A stretch of 64,000 nucleotides of DNA, taken from positions 620,001 through 684,000 of the forward strand of contig NZ_CP121247.1 of assembly GCF_029632765.1 (NCBI RefSeq), read 5' to 3'. The notes under the pieces were generated by a model, which was given only the letters and a program-made list of their open reading frames with translations, did no database searches and had not been told where the DNA came from. The translations under genes were made by a program, and so were the position numbers. Origin of the DNA: Arcanobacterium wilhelmae (lineage in GTDB: Bacteria; Actinomycetota; Actinomycetes; Actinomycetales; Actinomycetaceae). Shown here one piece after another: positions 26,850 to 36,017 of the stretch (its first letter is position 1; each line of letters begins with the position of its first letter).

Positions 26850-27967
26850 GCTTTCACGCGATTATTCCAGCTGGGGGAGCGGGCACTCGGCTGTGGCCGC
26901 TCTCTCGCGCTTCGTACCCCAAGTTCCTTGTTGATCTGACTGGTAGCGGGCACTCGATGCTTCAAGATACGGTGCTGCGCCTCGCGCCGCTCGCCGCGTC
27001 GACGACGGTGGTCACCGGAGCCGCGCACGAAGGCGCGGTTCGCGCGCAACTGGCGGAACTTGCGGGGGAAGCCGGCGGCACACAAAGCGCGGTTTCGGGG
27101 GAACGGGAAGCCGACGTCGGCGAGCTGGACGTGATCGCCGAACCAACCCCGCGCAACTCGATGCCCGCGATCGCGCTTGCTGCCGCTGTAATCGCGCGCC
27201 GCGATCCGGAAGCGGTGGTGGGTTCCTTTGCCGCCGATCACGTGATCGAGGACGAAGCGGCTTTTCACGGCGCCGTGCGTGCTGCGATCGGCGCCGCCGA
27301 ACGTGGGTACGTGGCCACGATCGGCATCACGCCGGATTCGCCGGCCACTGGTTTTGGGTACATCCACGAGGGCGAAGAGATTGTTCCTGGCGTGCGAGCT
27401 GTGCGGGCTTTTGTTGAGAAGCCGGATGCGCCGACGGCGGAGCGTTACGTTGCCAGCGGAGAGTACCGGTGGAATGCCGGGATGTTCGTGGCGAAGGTGT
27501 CGGTGCTTTTAGGGGTGCTCGCAAAGTATCACCCTGCACTTGCCGCGGGGGTTCAGGCGATTGCTGATTCGTGGGGCGATCATGAGGTATTTCTGCGTGA
27601 GTGGGCTAGGTTAGAGAAGATCGCGATCGACCATGCGATCGCTGAGCCGCTTGCCGATGAGGGCGGGGTGGCGGTTGTTCCTGCGGCGATGGGGTGGTCG
27701 GATGTGGGCGATTACTCATCTCTTTACGCTATGGTAGACGGCCATGTTGGGGTCTCTGCGGGGGGTGTGCCACAAGATGTAGTGGCAATAGATTCGCCAG
27801 GAAGTCTGGTTTTTACACATTCAAAACCAGTAGTTGTTGCCGGGGTGAAACGTGCTATCATCATAGAGACGCAGGACACGATCTTCGTGACTTGCCGTGA
27901 GTACGCACAGAGTGTGAAGGATGTGCCGGATGCGCTCGAGAGGGCGGGTCGGAACGATCTTCGCTAG
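26846..27967 (+). CDS. Mannose-1-phosphate guanylyltransferase
   Basis: Forms GDP-mannose from mannose-1-phosphate and GTP. 373 aa, so monofunctional (no C-terminal isomerase cupin as in ~470-aa ManC). The N-terminus has the nucleotidyltransferase signature GGAGTRLWPLSR and YPKFL; further on are PTPRNSMPAIALAA, FAADHVIED, FVEKPDAPTAE, WNAGMFV and WSDVGDY. GTG start at 26846 overlaps the preceding stop, with AAGGGAG about 7 nt upstream. GDP-mannose would feed mannolipids or glycans; the phosphohexomutase at 36.9-38.6 kb could supply mannose-1-phosphate. Confidence 0.92.
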   Translation: MSFHAIIPAGGAGTRLWPLSRASYPKFLVDLTGSGHSMLQDTVLRLAPLAASTTVVTGAAHEGAVRAQLAELAGEAGGTQSAVSGEREADVGELDVIAEPTPRNSMPAIALAAAVIARRDPEAVVGSFAADHVIEDEAAFHGAVRAAIGAAERGYVATIGITPDSPATGFGYIHEGEEIVPGVRAVRAFVEKPDAPTAERYVASGEYRWNAGMFVAKVSVLLGVLAKYHPALAAGVQAIADSWGDHEVFLREWARLEKIAIDHAIAEPLADEGGVAVVPAAMGWSDVGDYSSLYAMVDGHVGVSAGGVPQDVVAIDSPGSLVFTHSKPVVVAGVKRAIIIETQDTIFVTCREYAQSVKDVPDALERAGRNDLR

Positions 27968-28111
27968 CGCTGTGGGTGCTCCAGGAATTCAAAGGCGAAT
28001 GAGCTTTCTATAGTTCAATCCTGAATCAGCAATTTTGCGTGACGCGGGATACTATGGAAACAACCGAATTTGCCCCGGGCAATGCGGGGCACGGATCATA
28101 GGGAGACCCAC
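27968..28111 (+). promoter_or_regulatory. bmpA leader and promoter region
   Basis: 144 bp preceding the nucleoside transporter operon. TACTAT at 28050-28055 within GGGATACTATGG is a good -10; no well-spaced -35. Transcription would start near 28062, giving a ~50-nt leader with AGGGAGA 5 nt before the GTG start. No operator palindrome was recognised. Confidence 0.45.
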
Positions 28112-29197
28112 GTGAAATCAAAGTTGACTTCTCTTTTTGCGGTTGCCGCATCGGCAACCCTCCTCCTCGGCGCTTGTGGTGGCGCTTCCACTGACAGCAA
28201 GGGCGGCAACACTGCTGGAGCCGGCTTTAAGGCTTGCCTTGTTTCCGATGCCGGTGGTTGGGATGATCACTCATTCAACGAGTCCGCATTCGTGGGCCTG
28301 AAGCAGGCCGAGAAGGATCTCGGCGTGAAGATCAACACCGCTGAGTCCAAGCAGTCCACCGATTACCAGCCGAACGTCGAGGCAATGGTGTCCGACGGTT
28401 GCAACATGGTGATTGGCGTTGGCTTCAACCTCAATGACGCAATTTTGAAGGTTGCGCAGACCAACAAGGATCTCGAGTTCGGCCTGATCGATTCCGTGTT
28501 TACCGAGGGTGGTAAGCCGGTTGAGGTTGAGAACGGCCGCCCGCTCCTGTTCAACACGCACGAGGCTGCTTACCTGGCGGGTTACGTGTCGGCTGGCATG
28601 TCGAAGACGGGCAAGGTTGCGACCTTCGGCGGTATCCAGATCCCGTCGGTGACGATCTTCATGGATGGCTTTGCTGACGGTGTGAAGAAGTACAACGAGG
28701 ATTCCGGCAAGAAGGTTGAACTCCTTGGTTGGGATAAGGATGCTCAGAAGGGCGCCTTCACCAATTCGTTCGACGATCAGAACAAGGGCAAGCAGCAGAC
28801 CCAGCAGTTCCTCGATCAGGGCGCGGATGTCGTGATGCCAGTGGCTGGCCCGGTGGGCCTGGGTGCTGCAGCGGCTGTGAAGGCTAAGGCTGGCGCAATG
28901 TTCGTGGGCGTCGATTCGGATTGGTTCGAGGCTGTTCCGGATTACAAGGACATCACCCTCACCTCCGTGAAGAAGGAGATTGCGGCATCGGTTGTCGATA
29001 CCGTCAAGCAGGGCGTCGATAAGAAGTTCTCGAAGGATCCGTACGTTGGCGATCTGAAGAACGGTGGCGTTTCGCTCGCTCCGTTCCACGATTTCGATTC
29101 GAAGGTTCCGGAAGAGCTCAAGGCGAAGGTCAAGGAGCTCGAGGAGAAGATTAAGTCGGGCGAGCTGAAGGTTGAATCGCCTGCGGCGAACAAGTAA
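28112..29197 (+). CDS. BMP-family nucleoside-binding lipoprotein
   Basis: Substrate-binding lipoprotein (361 aa) of the BmpA/PnrA/TmpC family, which captures purine nucleosides for an ABC importer. Signal peptide and lipobox LGAC (Cys22) follow the GTG at 28112, chosen because AGGGAGA precedes it. Family landmarks: SDAGGWDDHSFNESAFVG at about residues 46-63, NTHEAAYLAGYVSA, and GVDSDWFEAVPDYKD, KEIAASV near the C-half. The C-terminus is Lys/Glu-rich. The downstream ABC genes and nucleoside catabolic genes agree with nucleoside uptake. Confidence 0.9.
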   Translation: MKSKLTSLFAVAASATLLLGACGGASTDSKGGNTAGAGFKACLVSDAGGWDDHSFNESAFVGLKQAEKDLGVKINTAESKQSTDYQPNVEAMVSDGCNMVIGVGFNLNDAILKVAQTNKDLEFGLIDSVFTEGGKPVEVENGRPLLFNTHEAAYLAGYVSAGMSKTGKVATFGGIQIPSVTIFMDGFADGVKKYNEDSGKKVELLGWDKDAQKGAFTNSFDDQNKGKQQTQQFLDQGADVVMPVAGPVGLGAAAAVKAKAGAMFVGVDSDWFEAVPDYKDITLTSVKKEIAASVVDTVKQGVDKKFSKDPYVGDLKNGGVSLAPFHDFDSKVPEELKAKVKELEEKIKSGELKVESPAANK

Positions 29198-29224
29198 TCA
29201 ATCCCTGAAGTATCAGGAATCAAT

Positions 29225-29255
29225 GTTGGGGCCCAGCCAGTGGCTGGGCCCCAAC
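29225..29255 (+). terminator. Hairpin between binding protein and ATPase genes
   Basis: Bases 29225-29239 are perfectly complementary to 29241-29255 (15 bp, GC-rich). No U-tract follows. It probably ends or stabilises the bmpA part of the mRNA so that the binding protein is made in excess over the ATPase and permeases. Confidence 0.65.
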
Positions 29256-29283
29256 GGGTGAAAAGACGTGAAGGCGGAGAGCA

Positions 29284-30819
29284 ATGAAGCTTGAATTGAG
29301 AGGAATCACGAAGCGATTCGGTTCCCTCGTCGCCAATGACTCGATCGATTTGGAGATCGGGGAGGGGCGTATCCACGCCCTGCTTGGTGAGAACGGTGCG
29401 GGTAAATCTACCCTGATGAACGTGCTGTACGGCTTGTACGAGCCGGATGGCGGAGAAATCCTGATCGATGGTCAGCCGGTCACGTTCAACGGGCCTGGCG
29501 ATGCGGTTGCCGCTGGCATTGGCATGGTGCACCAGCACTTCATGCTCGTTCCGGTGTTCACCGTTGCTGAGTCGATCGCGCTTGGCTACGAGCCAACGAA
29601 GCGTGCGGGAATTATCGATCGCAAGGCTGCGGCACAGAAGGTAAAGGATGTCTCGGCGCGTTTCGGATTCAACTTGAATCCGGATTCGATGATCGAGGAT
29701 CTCCCGGTGGGTGCCCAGCAGCGCGTGGAAATCGTCAAGGCACTCTCGCGCGATGCGAAGGTTCTCATTCTCGACGAACCAACCGCTGTGCTGACTCCTC
29801 AAGAGACCGACGAACTCATGGCGATCATGCGCCAGCTCGCGGATGCGGGCACATCAATCGTGTTCATCACCCACAAGCTTCGTGAGGTTCGTGCAGTTGC
29901 GGACGATATTACGGTGATCCGCCGCGGAAAGGTGGTCGGCAAGGCCGATCCGAAGTCATCTGAAGCAGATCTCGCCACCATGATGGTGGGCCGTCCGGTG
30001 ATGATGAAGGTCGAAAAGGAGCCGGCGAAGCCTGGCCCAGAGGCCCTCAAGTTCGAGGATGTGACCTACATCGATTCGGTTGGAACTCACGTGCTCGATC
30101 ACGTCTCCTTCGATCTGCATCGCGGCGAGGTTCTCGCTATTGCGGGCGTGCAAGGCAACGGTCAAACGGAGCTTGCTGAAGCTATTTTGGGTCTGGTGAA
30201 TCCAGACGCTGGAAAGATCACGCTGGAGGGGAAAGAACTTCAAGGCCGTCACCCGAAGGAAATCTTGGAAGCCGGCGTCGGGTTCGTTCCCGAAGATCGT
30301 ATGAAGGATGGCATGATTGTCTCCTTCTCGATCGCCGAGAATCTCGTTCTCGATCAGTACCGCGATGCGCCATTCGGCTCCGGTTTGTCGATTAAGCCGA
30401 ACGTGATTTTGAAGAACGCTGAAGAAAAGCGCGACGAATACGATATTCGCCTCACCTCGATCACCGATCCTATTTCAACACTTTCCGGTGGAAACCAGCA
30501 GAAGGTTGTTGTGGCGCGCGAGATGTCACGCGATCTCGATCTGCTCGTCGTCAACCAGCCAACGCGTGGTGTGGATGTCGGCTCGATTGAGTTCATCCAT
30601 CAGCGTGTGGTTCAGGTCCGTGATTCCGGGGTTCCGGTCCTCCTTATTTCGTCCGAGTTGGACGAGATCGAGGCACTCGCAGATCGCATCGCAGTGATGT
30701 ACCGCGGCAAGATCATCGGTATCGTGCCGGCAGGAACTTCGCGTGATGCACTCGGTCTAATGATGGCCGGCGTGCCGCAGGAAGAAGCGCTCGCGCAGGT
30801 CAAGGGAGGAAATATCTGA
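29284..30819 (+). CDS. Nucleoside ABC transporter ATPase (two ABC domains)
   Basis: A 511-aa fused double ATPase of the sugar/nucleoside type (NupA/YufO-like) driving the two permeases downstream. First domain: GENGAGKST near residue 39, and LILDEPTAVLTPQE (Walker B) near 162; its signature region is EDLPVGAQQRVEI. Second domain: GVQGNGQTEL replaces a canonical Walker A near 288, signature LSGGNQQKV near 402, VVNQPTRGVD. This asymmetry is normal for the family. GGCGGAG precedes the ATG. The stop shares one base with the next start (TGATG). Confidence 0.93.
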   Translation: MKLELRGITKRFGSLVANDSIDLEIGEGRIHALLGENGAGKSTLMNVLYGLYEPDGGEILIDGQPVTFNGPGDAVAAGIGMVHQHFMLVPVFTVAESIALGYEPTKRAGIIDRKAAAQKVKDVSARFGFNLNPDSMIEDLPVGAQQRVEIVKALSRDAKVLILDEPTAVLTPQETDELMAIMRQLADAGTSIVFITHKLREVRAVADDITVIRRGKVVGKADPKSSEADLATMMVGRPVMMKVEKEPAKPGPEALKFEDVTYIDSVGTHVLDHVSFDLHRGEVLAIAGVQGNGQTELAEAILGLVNPDAGKITLEGKELQGRHPKEILEAGVGFVPEDRMKDGMIVSFSIAENLVLDQYRDAPFGSGLSIKPNVILKNAEEKRDEYDIRLTSITDPISTLSGGNQQKVVVAREMSRDLDLLVVNQPTRGVDVGSIEFIHQRVVQVRDSGVPVLLISSELDEIEALADRIAVMYRGKIIGIVPAGTSRDALGLMMAGVPQEEALAQVKGGNI

Positions 30820-32123
30820 TGGCACGCAAAGAAATTCAGCCCGCGAAGCCGGGCCTGGGCGTATGGTTCAAGGCATTTGTGCACGCAGTTCCGCGTTCGG
30901 GGCTCCTTGTCGGTCTGCTCGCAGTGGTGATCGCGTTCGTGATCGGCGCCCTGCTCATCCTGATCTCAGGTGAGAGCCCGCTTGCCGCGTATGACGCCAT
31001 GTTCCGCGGCGCAATCTTCAACTACAACGCCGCAAATATCGAGCGTGCACTGTTCCGCCCGATCGGCGATACGCTCATGTATGCCACCCCGCTGATCCTC
31101 GCTGGCCTCGGCCTCGGTGTCGGTTTCCGTGCGGGCCTGTTTAACATTGGCGGTACTGGTCAGCTGGTTTTTGGTTCGCTCGCCGCAATCTGGGTGGCGT
31201 TCAACTACCCGCTCCCGCCGGTGTTGCACACCGTCGTCGCGCTTCTCGCTGCTGCGATCGCCGGTGGCATCTACGCTGGTATTGCCGGTGTTTTGAAGGC
31301 AAAGACGGGTGCGAACGAAGTGATCGTGACGATCATGTTGAATTCGATCTCCGGTCTCGCGCTTTCGTACATCCTGCTTCAGAAGGCGTGGCAGCGCCCG
31401 GGCACGGGCGAGCCGCGTACACCGGTCGCGATGGATTCGGCGTCGTTCGATACGTTTATCCCGGGATCGAAGCTCCACACAGGTATCATCGTGGCACTGC
31501 TCGCAGTGCTCTTCTACTGGTGGTTGCTCAACCGCTCGAAGGTCGGTTTCGAGATCCGTGCCGTTGGCGCAAATCCGAACGCCGCACGGACCGCCGGAAT
31601 GTCCACCGGCCGCACCATCATCATCACGATGGTTGTCTCTGGTATGTTCGTCGGCCTTGCTGGCGCGAACGAGGCGCTCGGTACCCTCGGTTACGTCGAT
31701 CAGAACATCGCAGGAACCGTTGGTTTCGACGCAATTACAGTGGCGTTGCTCGGCCAGTCCTCGCCGATCGGAATTCTCCTCTCGGGCATCCTGTTCGGAG
31801 CGTTCAAGGCTGGTGGCTACACGATGCAGTCCTCGGCTCACGTGCCGATCGATATGATCCTCATCCTCCAGTCCACGATCGTGTTGCTGATTGCGGCTCC
31901 GGCGCTCGTGCGCTTCCTGTTCCGTCTGCCTAAGCCAGACAAGATGAGCATGCGCGAGTACGTGCGCATCGCCACCTCCGGTGGCAGTGTTGCCCACGTG
32001 GATGAGACCGGAAAGGTTGAGGTTGTCGCGAACGCGGAAGAACCCGGTGAAGTTGCCGATGCCGTCGGAGGTTCAACCGAAATCGATGAGGCAACCAACG
32101 ATTCGAAGGAGGACGCACGATGA
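30819..32123 (+). CDS. Nucleoside ABC transporter permease, subunit 1
   Basis: Membrane permease of 434 aa of the branched-chain/BMP type (NupB/YufP-like). About eight to ten helices; landmarks are GLGLGVGFRAGLFNIGGTGQ near residue 98 and KTGANEVIVTIMLNSI, the segment conserved in this permease family. A soluble acidic tail of ~50 residues at the C-terminus (Val/Glu/Asp-rich) is longer than usual. Start overlaps the ATPase stop; stop overlaps the second permease start (ATGA). Confidence 0.92.
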   Translation: MARKEIQPAKPGLGVWFKAFVHAVPRSGLLVGLLAVVIAFVIGALLILISGESPLAAYDAMFRGAIFNYNAANIERALFRPIGDTLMYATPLILAGLGLGVGFRAGLFNIGGTGQLVFGSLAAIWVAFNYPLPPVLHTVVALLAAAIAGGIYAGIAGVLKAKTGANEVIVTIMLNSISGLALSYILLQKAWQRPGTGEPRTPVAMDSASFDTFIPGSKLHTGIIVALLAVLFYWWLLNRSKVGFEIRAVGANPNAARTAGMSTGRTIIITMVVSGMFVGLAGANEALGTLGYVDQNIAGTVGFDAITVALLGQSSPIGILLSGILFGAFKAGGYTMQSSAHVPIDMILILQSTIVLLIAAPALVRFLFRLPKPDKMSMREYVRIATSGGSVAHVDETGKVEVVANAEEPGEVADAVGGSTEIDEATNDSKEDAR

Positions 32124-33421
32124 GCGCGGTTACTGCACATACTCCTGAAACTGGCGAGGTTTTGAAGAAGGCTTCGTGGAAGTTGCCAATTACCTTCGGC
32201 TTGGCCACGCTGTTGCTGCTGGTCATGGCGCTGAAAGCGGAAGGCGATGCCCGCATCCGCCTGAACTCGGGTGCCCAGGCGTACCGCCTGCCGGATTGGA
32301 CTGTGAACGCCCCGGTATACCTGTGGGTCTTCCTGGTGCTTGCACTGGCGGCCACAGCGTACTCCGTGTATGCCAATATTCAGCACAACAAGACCGGCCT
32401 CGAGCTTTCAGGCCGAACCACGGCGTTGCTGTCGCTCGTCGTCGGGCTTGCCACAGTGTTTGGCTTCCTGCTCTTTGCTGGAGCCGGCTCGAGCGGCGCG
32501 ATTACGCTCACGGCTGCGCTCGGTTCCACGGTCGCGATCTCGACCCCGCTGATCTTCGGTTCGCTTTCAGGCGTCATGTCCGAGCATGCTGGCGTTGTCA
32601 ACATCGCGATTGAAGGCGATCTCTTGGTGGGCGCGTTCGCGGGTATTCTCGTGGCCTCGTACTTCCACAGTGCGTGGCTCGGCCTCCTCGCCGCGCCGTT
32701 CGCAGGTGCGTTCCTTGGTTGCCTGCTCGCGTTGATTTCCGTCAAGTACGGTGTGGACCAGATCATTACCGGCGTAGTGCTCAATGTGCTGGCTCTCGGC
32801 CTCACATCGTTCTTCTCCGGTTCTTTGATGACGGGCGAAGGTCAGGCAGTGTTCAACACGAACAAGTACACGTTGCATCCGATTAAGATCCCGGGGCTCG
32901 CTGAGATCCCGGTGATCGGCCCGGCGCTGTTCAACCAGACCATCATCGTTTACGTCATGTACGTGGTCGTGGTGGTACTGACCATCATGCTCTACCGTTC
33001 CCGCTGGGGCCTGCGCATGCGCGCCGTCGGCGAGCACCCGAAGGCTGCGGATACCGTTGGTATCAAGGTGAACCGCACCCGTGCTCGCAACGCCATCCTT
33101 GCATCGGCGATCGCTGGCTTCGGTGGAGCGTTCTTCACGCTCGGTTCTGGCCTCGCTTTCACCGAGAACATCTCGGCAGGTAACGGATACATCGCCCTCG
33201 CGGCAATGATCCTCGGTAAGTGGCACCCGCTCGGCGCTCTTGCGGCCTCGCTGATGTTCGGTTTCGCAACCTCGGTTGCTCAAATGATGCCGAATCTTAA
33301 CGGCGCGATCCCGTCGAGCCTGCTGAACATGATCCCGTACGTGATCACGATCATCGCGGTGGCTGGTTTCGTGGGCAAGTCCCGCCCGCCGGCAGCGGAG
33401 AACATTCCGTACGTGAAGTGA
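32120..33421 (+). CDS. Nucleoside ABC transporter permease, subunit 2
   Basis: Second permease (433 aa, NupC/YufQ-like), partner of the preceding protein. Landmarks: GVMSEHAGVVNIAIEGDLL, KYGVDQIITGVVLNVLALG and RAVGEHPKAADTVGI. The N-terminal ~90 residues carry two extra predicted helices compared with typical ~310-residue family members. Last transporter gene; followed by a strong intrinsic terminator. Confidence 0.92.
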   Translation: MSAVTAHTPETGEVLKKASWKLPITFGLATLLLLVMALKAEGDARIRLNSGAQAYRLPDWTVNAPVYLWVFLVLALAATAYSVYANIQHNKTGLELSGRTTALLSLVVGLATVFGFLLFAGAGSSGAITLTAALGSTVAISTPLIFGSLSGVMSEHAGVVNIAIEGDLLVGAFAGILVASYFHSAWLGLLAAPFAGAFLGCLLALISVKYGVDQIITGVVLNVLALGLTSFFSGSLMTGEGQAVFNTNKYTLHPIKIPGLAEIPVIGPALFNQTIIVYVMYVVVVVLTIMLYRSRWGLRMRAVGEHPKAADTVGIKVNRTRARNAILASAIAGFGGAFFTLGSGLAFTENISAGNGYIALAAMILGKWHPLGALAASLMFGFATSVAQMMPNLNGAIPSSLLNMIPYVITIIAVAGFVGKSRPPAAENIPYVK

Positions 33422-33424
33422 GAC

Positions 33425-33463
33425 AGGTGTGTGGGTGGGTGAAAACCCACCCACACACCTTTT
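33425..33463 (+). terminator. Rho-independent terminator after the nucleoside transporter
   Basis: A perfect 16-bp stem (33425-33440 with 33445-33460), GAAA tetraloop and TTTT at 33460-33463. It separates the transporter genes from cdd only 16 nt before the cdd start, leaving no room for a new promoter, so cdd and deoA likely depend on read-through or antitermination. Confidence 0.88.
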
Positions 33464-33478
33464 CAGAAAGGGAGATCG

Positions 33479-33892
33479 ATGGAGATCGACTGGACAAAAT
33501 TGCGCGAACTCGCAGTGAGTGCGTCGAAGCGCGCATATGCTCCCTACTCGGGATACCCGGTTGGGGTTGCAGGTGTAACCACTGACGGCCGGTACTACAC
33601 CGGTTGTAACGTGGAGAACGCCTCCACTGGTCTTGGGCTGTGTGCCGAGTGTGGCATGGTGTCCGCGATGACGATGGATGGTGGAGGCAAGCTTGCCGCT
33701 GTGCTGTGCGTGAACGGCAATGAGGACGTGATCGGCCCGTGTGGCAGGTGCCGCCAGCTCATCCGTGAGCATGGCGTAGACGGCTGCCAGGTCGAGATGG
33801 GCGAAGGCCCCGTCACGATCGAAGAGCTTTTGCCCTACAGCTTTGGCCCGAAAGACCTGGCCGAAGTTCCGGGTGCTGTCAATATTTTGTAA
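33479..33892 (+). CDS. cdd: Cytidine deaminase
   Basis: Zinc enzyme deaminating cytidine/deoxycytidine to uridine/deoxyuridine. 137 aa, the small homotetrameric class. Zinc ligands Cys55 (in LCAEC), Cys88 and Cys91 (in PCGRCRQ) with catalytic Glu57; CNVENAST binds the ribose. GAAAGGGAG upstream of ATG 33479. Its products are substrates for the phosphorylase encoded next. Confidence 0.95.
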   Translation: MEIDWTKLRELAVSASKRAYAPYSGYPVGVAGVTTDGRYYTGCNVENASTGLGLCAECGMVSAMTMDGGGKLAAVLCVNGNEDVIGPCGRCRQLIREHGVDGCQVEMGEGPVTIEELLPYSFGPKDLAEVPGAVNIL

Positions 33893-33965
33893 ATCAGCCA
33901 CACAACGTGGCATCTCGGAGACTCGCCTGCGGGCTCGAGCCGAGCAGAGATAAGAAGGAGAAGGA

Positions 33966-35258
33966 ATGGCTGAAAAGTTCGATATGGTGGATGTGATTCG
34001 CGCAAAGCGCGAGCACAAGAAGCTCACCAAAGAAGAGATCGATTGGACGATCGACGCCTACACCCGCGGGGTTGTGGGTGATGAGCAGATGGCCGCGATG
34101 GCGATGGCGATCTTCCTCAATGGCATGGATCGTGAAGAGATCACGCAGTGGACTGCTGCGATGATCGCTTCGGGTGAGCGGATGGACTTCTCGGGCCTTG
34201 GCCGCGTGACCGCAGACAAGCATTCGACGGGCGGCGTCGGTGATAAGATCACGCTTCCGCTGGCTCCGCTTGTTGCCTCGTTCGGTGTGGCGGTTCCACA
34301 ACTTTCGGGTCGCGGCCTCGGCCACACGGGTGGCACGCTCGACAAGCTCGAGGCAATCCCGGGTTGGCGCGCGGCGTTGTCCAACGATGAGATCATGCAT
34401 ATCCTCGGCCTCGAAGGGCCGGGTGCCGTGATCTGTGCGGCTGGTACGGGCCTTGCGCCGGCAGACAAGAAGCTTTACGCACTGCGCGATATTACGGCAA
34501 CCGTCGATTGCATCCCGCTGATCGCATCGTCGATCATGTCCAAGAAGATCGCGGAAGGCACGCACTCGCTTGTTCTGGACGTTAAGGTCGGTTCTGGTGC
34601 GTTCATGAAGGATCTGGACAAAGCTCGCGAGCTTGCCCGCACGATGGTTGATCTCGGCACCGACGCCGGTGTGGAAACCGTGGCTCTGCTCACTGACATG
34701 TCCACCCCTCTCGGCCTGAAGATTGGTAACTCGCTTGAGGTAGAGGAATCGGTTGAGGTTCTCGCTGGCGGTGGCCCGGCCGATGTTCGTGAGCTCACGC
34801 TCGCCCTTGCTCGCGAGATGCTCACCGCTGCCGGCAAGCCGGATGCAGATATCGAGGCAGCTCTCGACGACGGTCGCGCAATGGACGTGTGGCGCAAGAT
34901 GATCGAGGCGCAGGGCGGCGATCCCGATGGTGCGATGCCGGTGGCGAAGGAATCGATGGACATTTTCGCGCAGGAAGACGGCGTGCTGGAGACCCTCGAT
35001 GCGCTCTCCGTCGGCGTCGCTTCCTGGCGTCTCGGTGCAGGCCGTGCGTTCGCGGGCGAGAAGGTTCAGCTCGCTGCCGGCGTCGAGCTGTTCGCTAAGC
35101 CGGGCGATACCGTGAAGAAGGGTGACAAGCTGATGACGCTCTACACGGATGAGGCGGACCGCTTCGAGCGTGCGCTTGAATCGCTTGAAGGCGCGGTGGA
35201 GATCGGTACGACGGCTCCGGATCACTCGGTGGTCCTCGATCGAATCGCGGCGAAGTGA
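33966..35258 (+). CDS. deoA: Pyrimidine-nucleoside / thymidine phosphorylase
   Basis: Phosphorolyses thymidine or uridine to base plus (deoxy)ribose-1-phosphate. 430 aa, usual length. Hallmarks: KHSTGGVGDK (phosphate loop) near residue 80, SGRGLGHTGGTLDKLEAIPG across residues 115-134, DVKVGSGAFMK, and the C-terminal barrel-sandwich domain with GDTVKKGDKLMTLY. AGAAGGAGAAGG precedes the ATG. Its TGA overlaps the GTG start of the unknown gene that follows. Confidence 0.95.
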   Translation: MAEKFDMVDVIRAKREHKKLTKEEIDWTIDAYTRGVVGDEQMAAMAMAIFLNGMDREEITQWTAAMIASGERMDFSGLGRVTADKHSTGGVGDKITLPLAPLVASFGVAVPQLSGRGLGHTGGTLDKLEAIPGWRAALSNDEIMHILGLEGPGAVICAAGTGLAPADKKLYALRDITATVDCIPLIASSIMSKKIAEGTHSLVLDVKVGSGAFMKDLDKARELARTMVDLGTDAGVETVALLTDMSTPLGLKIGNSLEVEESVEVLAGGGPADVRELTLALAREMLTAAGKPDADIEAALDDGRAMDVWRKMIEAQGGDPDGAMPVAKESMDIFAQEDGVLETLDALSVGVASWRLGAGRAFAGEKVQLAAGVELFAKPGDTVKKGDKLMTLYTDEADRFERALESLEGAVEIGTTAPDHSVVLDRIAAK

Positions 35259-35986
35259 TCACTTTAGGTTCACTGGTTTCCGCATTGTCGCGTCCGGTCT
35301 CGACGGCAATCAGTTTCATGAAGCCGTACGAGATCAGCGCGCCAGTGTGGGAGTCGATGGAGACGTATGCGGCTCACGGCGAGCCTCTCGAGGCCGGCGG
35401 GCATACGTTGCGGCAGTCGACTCCGACGACGTGCGGGGCGATGGCGCTCCTGGTGGCGCGTGCCTACCTTCGCGACGATCTGCGTGAACAGCTTGAGGAG
35501 CATCCGGGCTTCGCTTCGGAGATCGAAGCTGAGCTGTACGGGGCGCTTCGGCGTGGGGCAGTCGCTGGGAAGTTTGCGTGGCCTGCGAAGTACGGCACTC
35601 CGCCGTGGACGTTGGCACGAGAACTGAATCGGTTGCGTCAGGCCCGTTACTTCTCGACGGCGGTGGATGATGCGTCCGAGCGTGGCTGGACGATTATGCA
35701 GTGGGTTGCCCACGCGACGTCGGCTGGTGTGCCCGTCCCGTTATACACGGGTGGCGACAGCGGTGGTGGAGTTGGTGCGATGGTTCCGCGGCACGTGGTG
35801 CTGGCGATTCCGGGCAACCCGCTCACGCCGGATGGGCAGCCGCAGTTGTCGATCTACGATCCGTCGTCGGGCTTGGTGCACGAGGTGCCGTTGCTCCTCC
35901 TAGTGAACCGCAAAGAACCTGCTCCATATTTGGGGAACTGGTCTCACGTGGTGTGGGCGGTTCTTCCGGATGTGCTGAGCGATTAA
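35255..35986 (+). CDS. Unknown protein with C39-peptidase-like motifs
   Basis: A 243-aa protein I do not recognise. GTG start overlaps the deoA stop by 4 bp, so it is co-translated with deoA. Visible pattern: Gln54...Cys60 in [11 protein letters not shown], His180 in [10 protein letters not shown] and Asp202 in IYDPSSG, the Gln-Cys-His-Asp order of papain-like C39 peptidases or peptidase-like domains. No clear signal peptide; the first ~22 residues are mildly hydrophobic ([18 protein letters not shown]). Middle part is helical and charged, then a Gly-rich turn (GGDSGGGVG). It lies between deoA and deoC, where no peptidase is expected. Peptidase activity is inference; it could be an inactive relative or an amidase/transglutaminase-type fold. 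Confidence 0.6.
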   Translation: MITLGSLVSALSRPVSTAISFMKPYEISAPVWESMETYAAHGEPLEAGGHTLRQSTPTTCGAMALLVARAYLRDDLREQLEEHPGFASEIEAELYGALRRGAVAGKFAWPAKYGTPPWTLARELNRLRQARYFSTAVDDASERGWTIMQWVAHATSAGVPVPLYTGGDSGGGVGAMVPRHVVLAIPGNPLTPDGQPQLSIYDPSSGLVHEVPLLLLVNRKEPAPYLGNWSHVVWAVLPDVLSD

Positions 35987-36017
35987 ACTAGTAAACAAAC
36001 CTATTCAAAGGAGAAAC

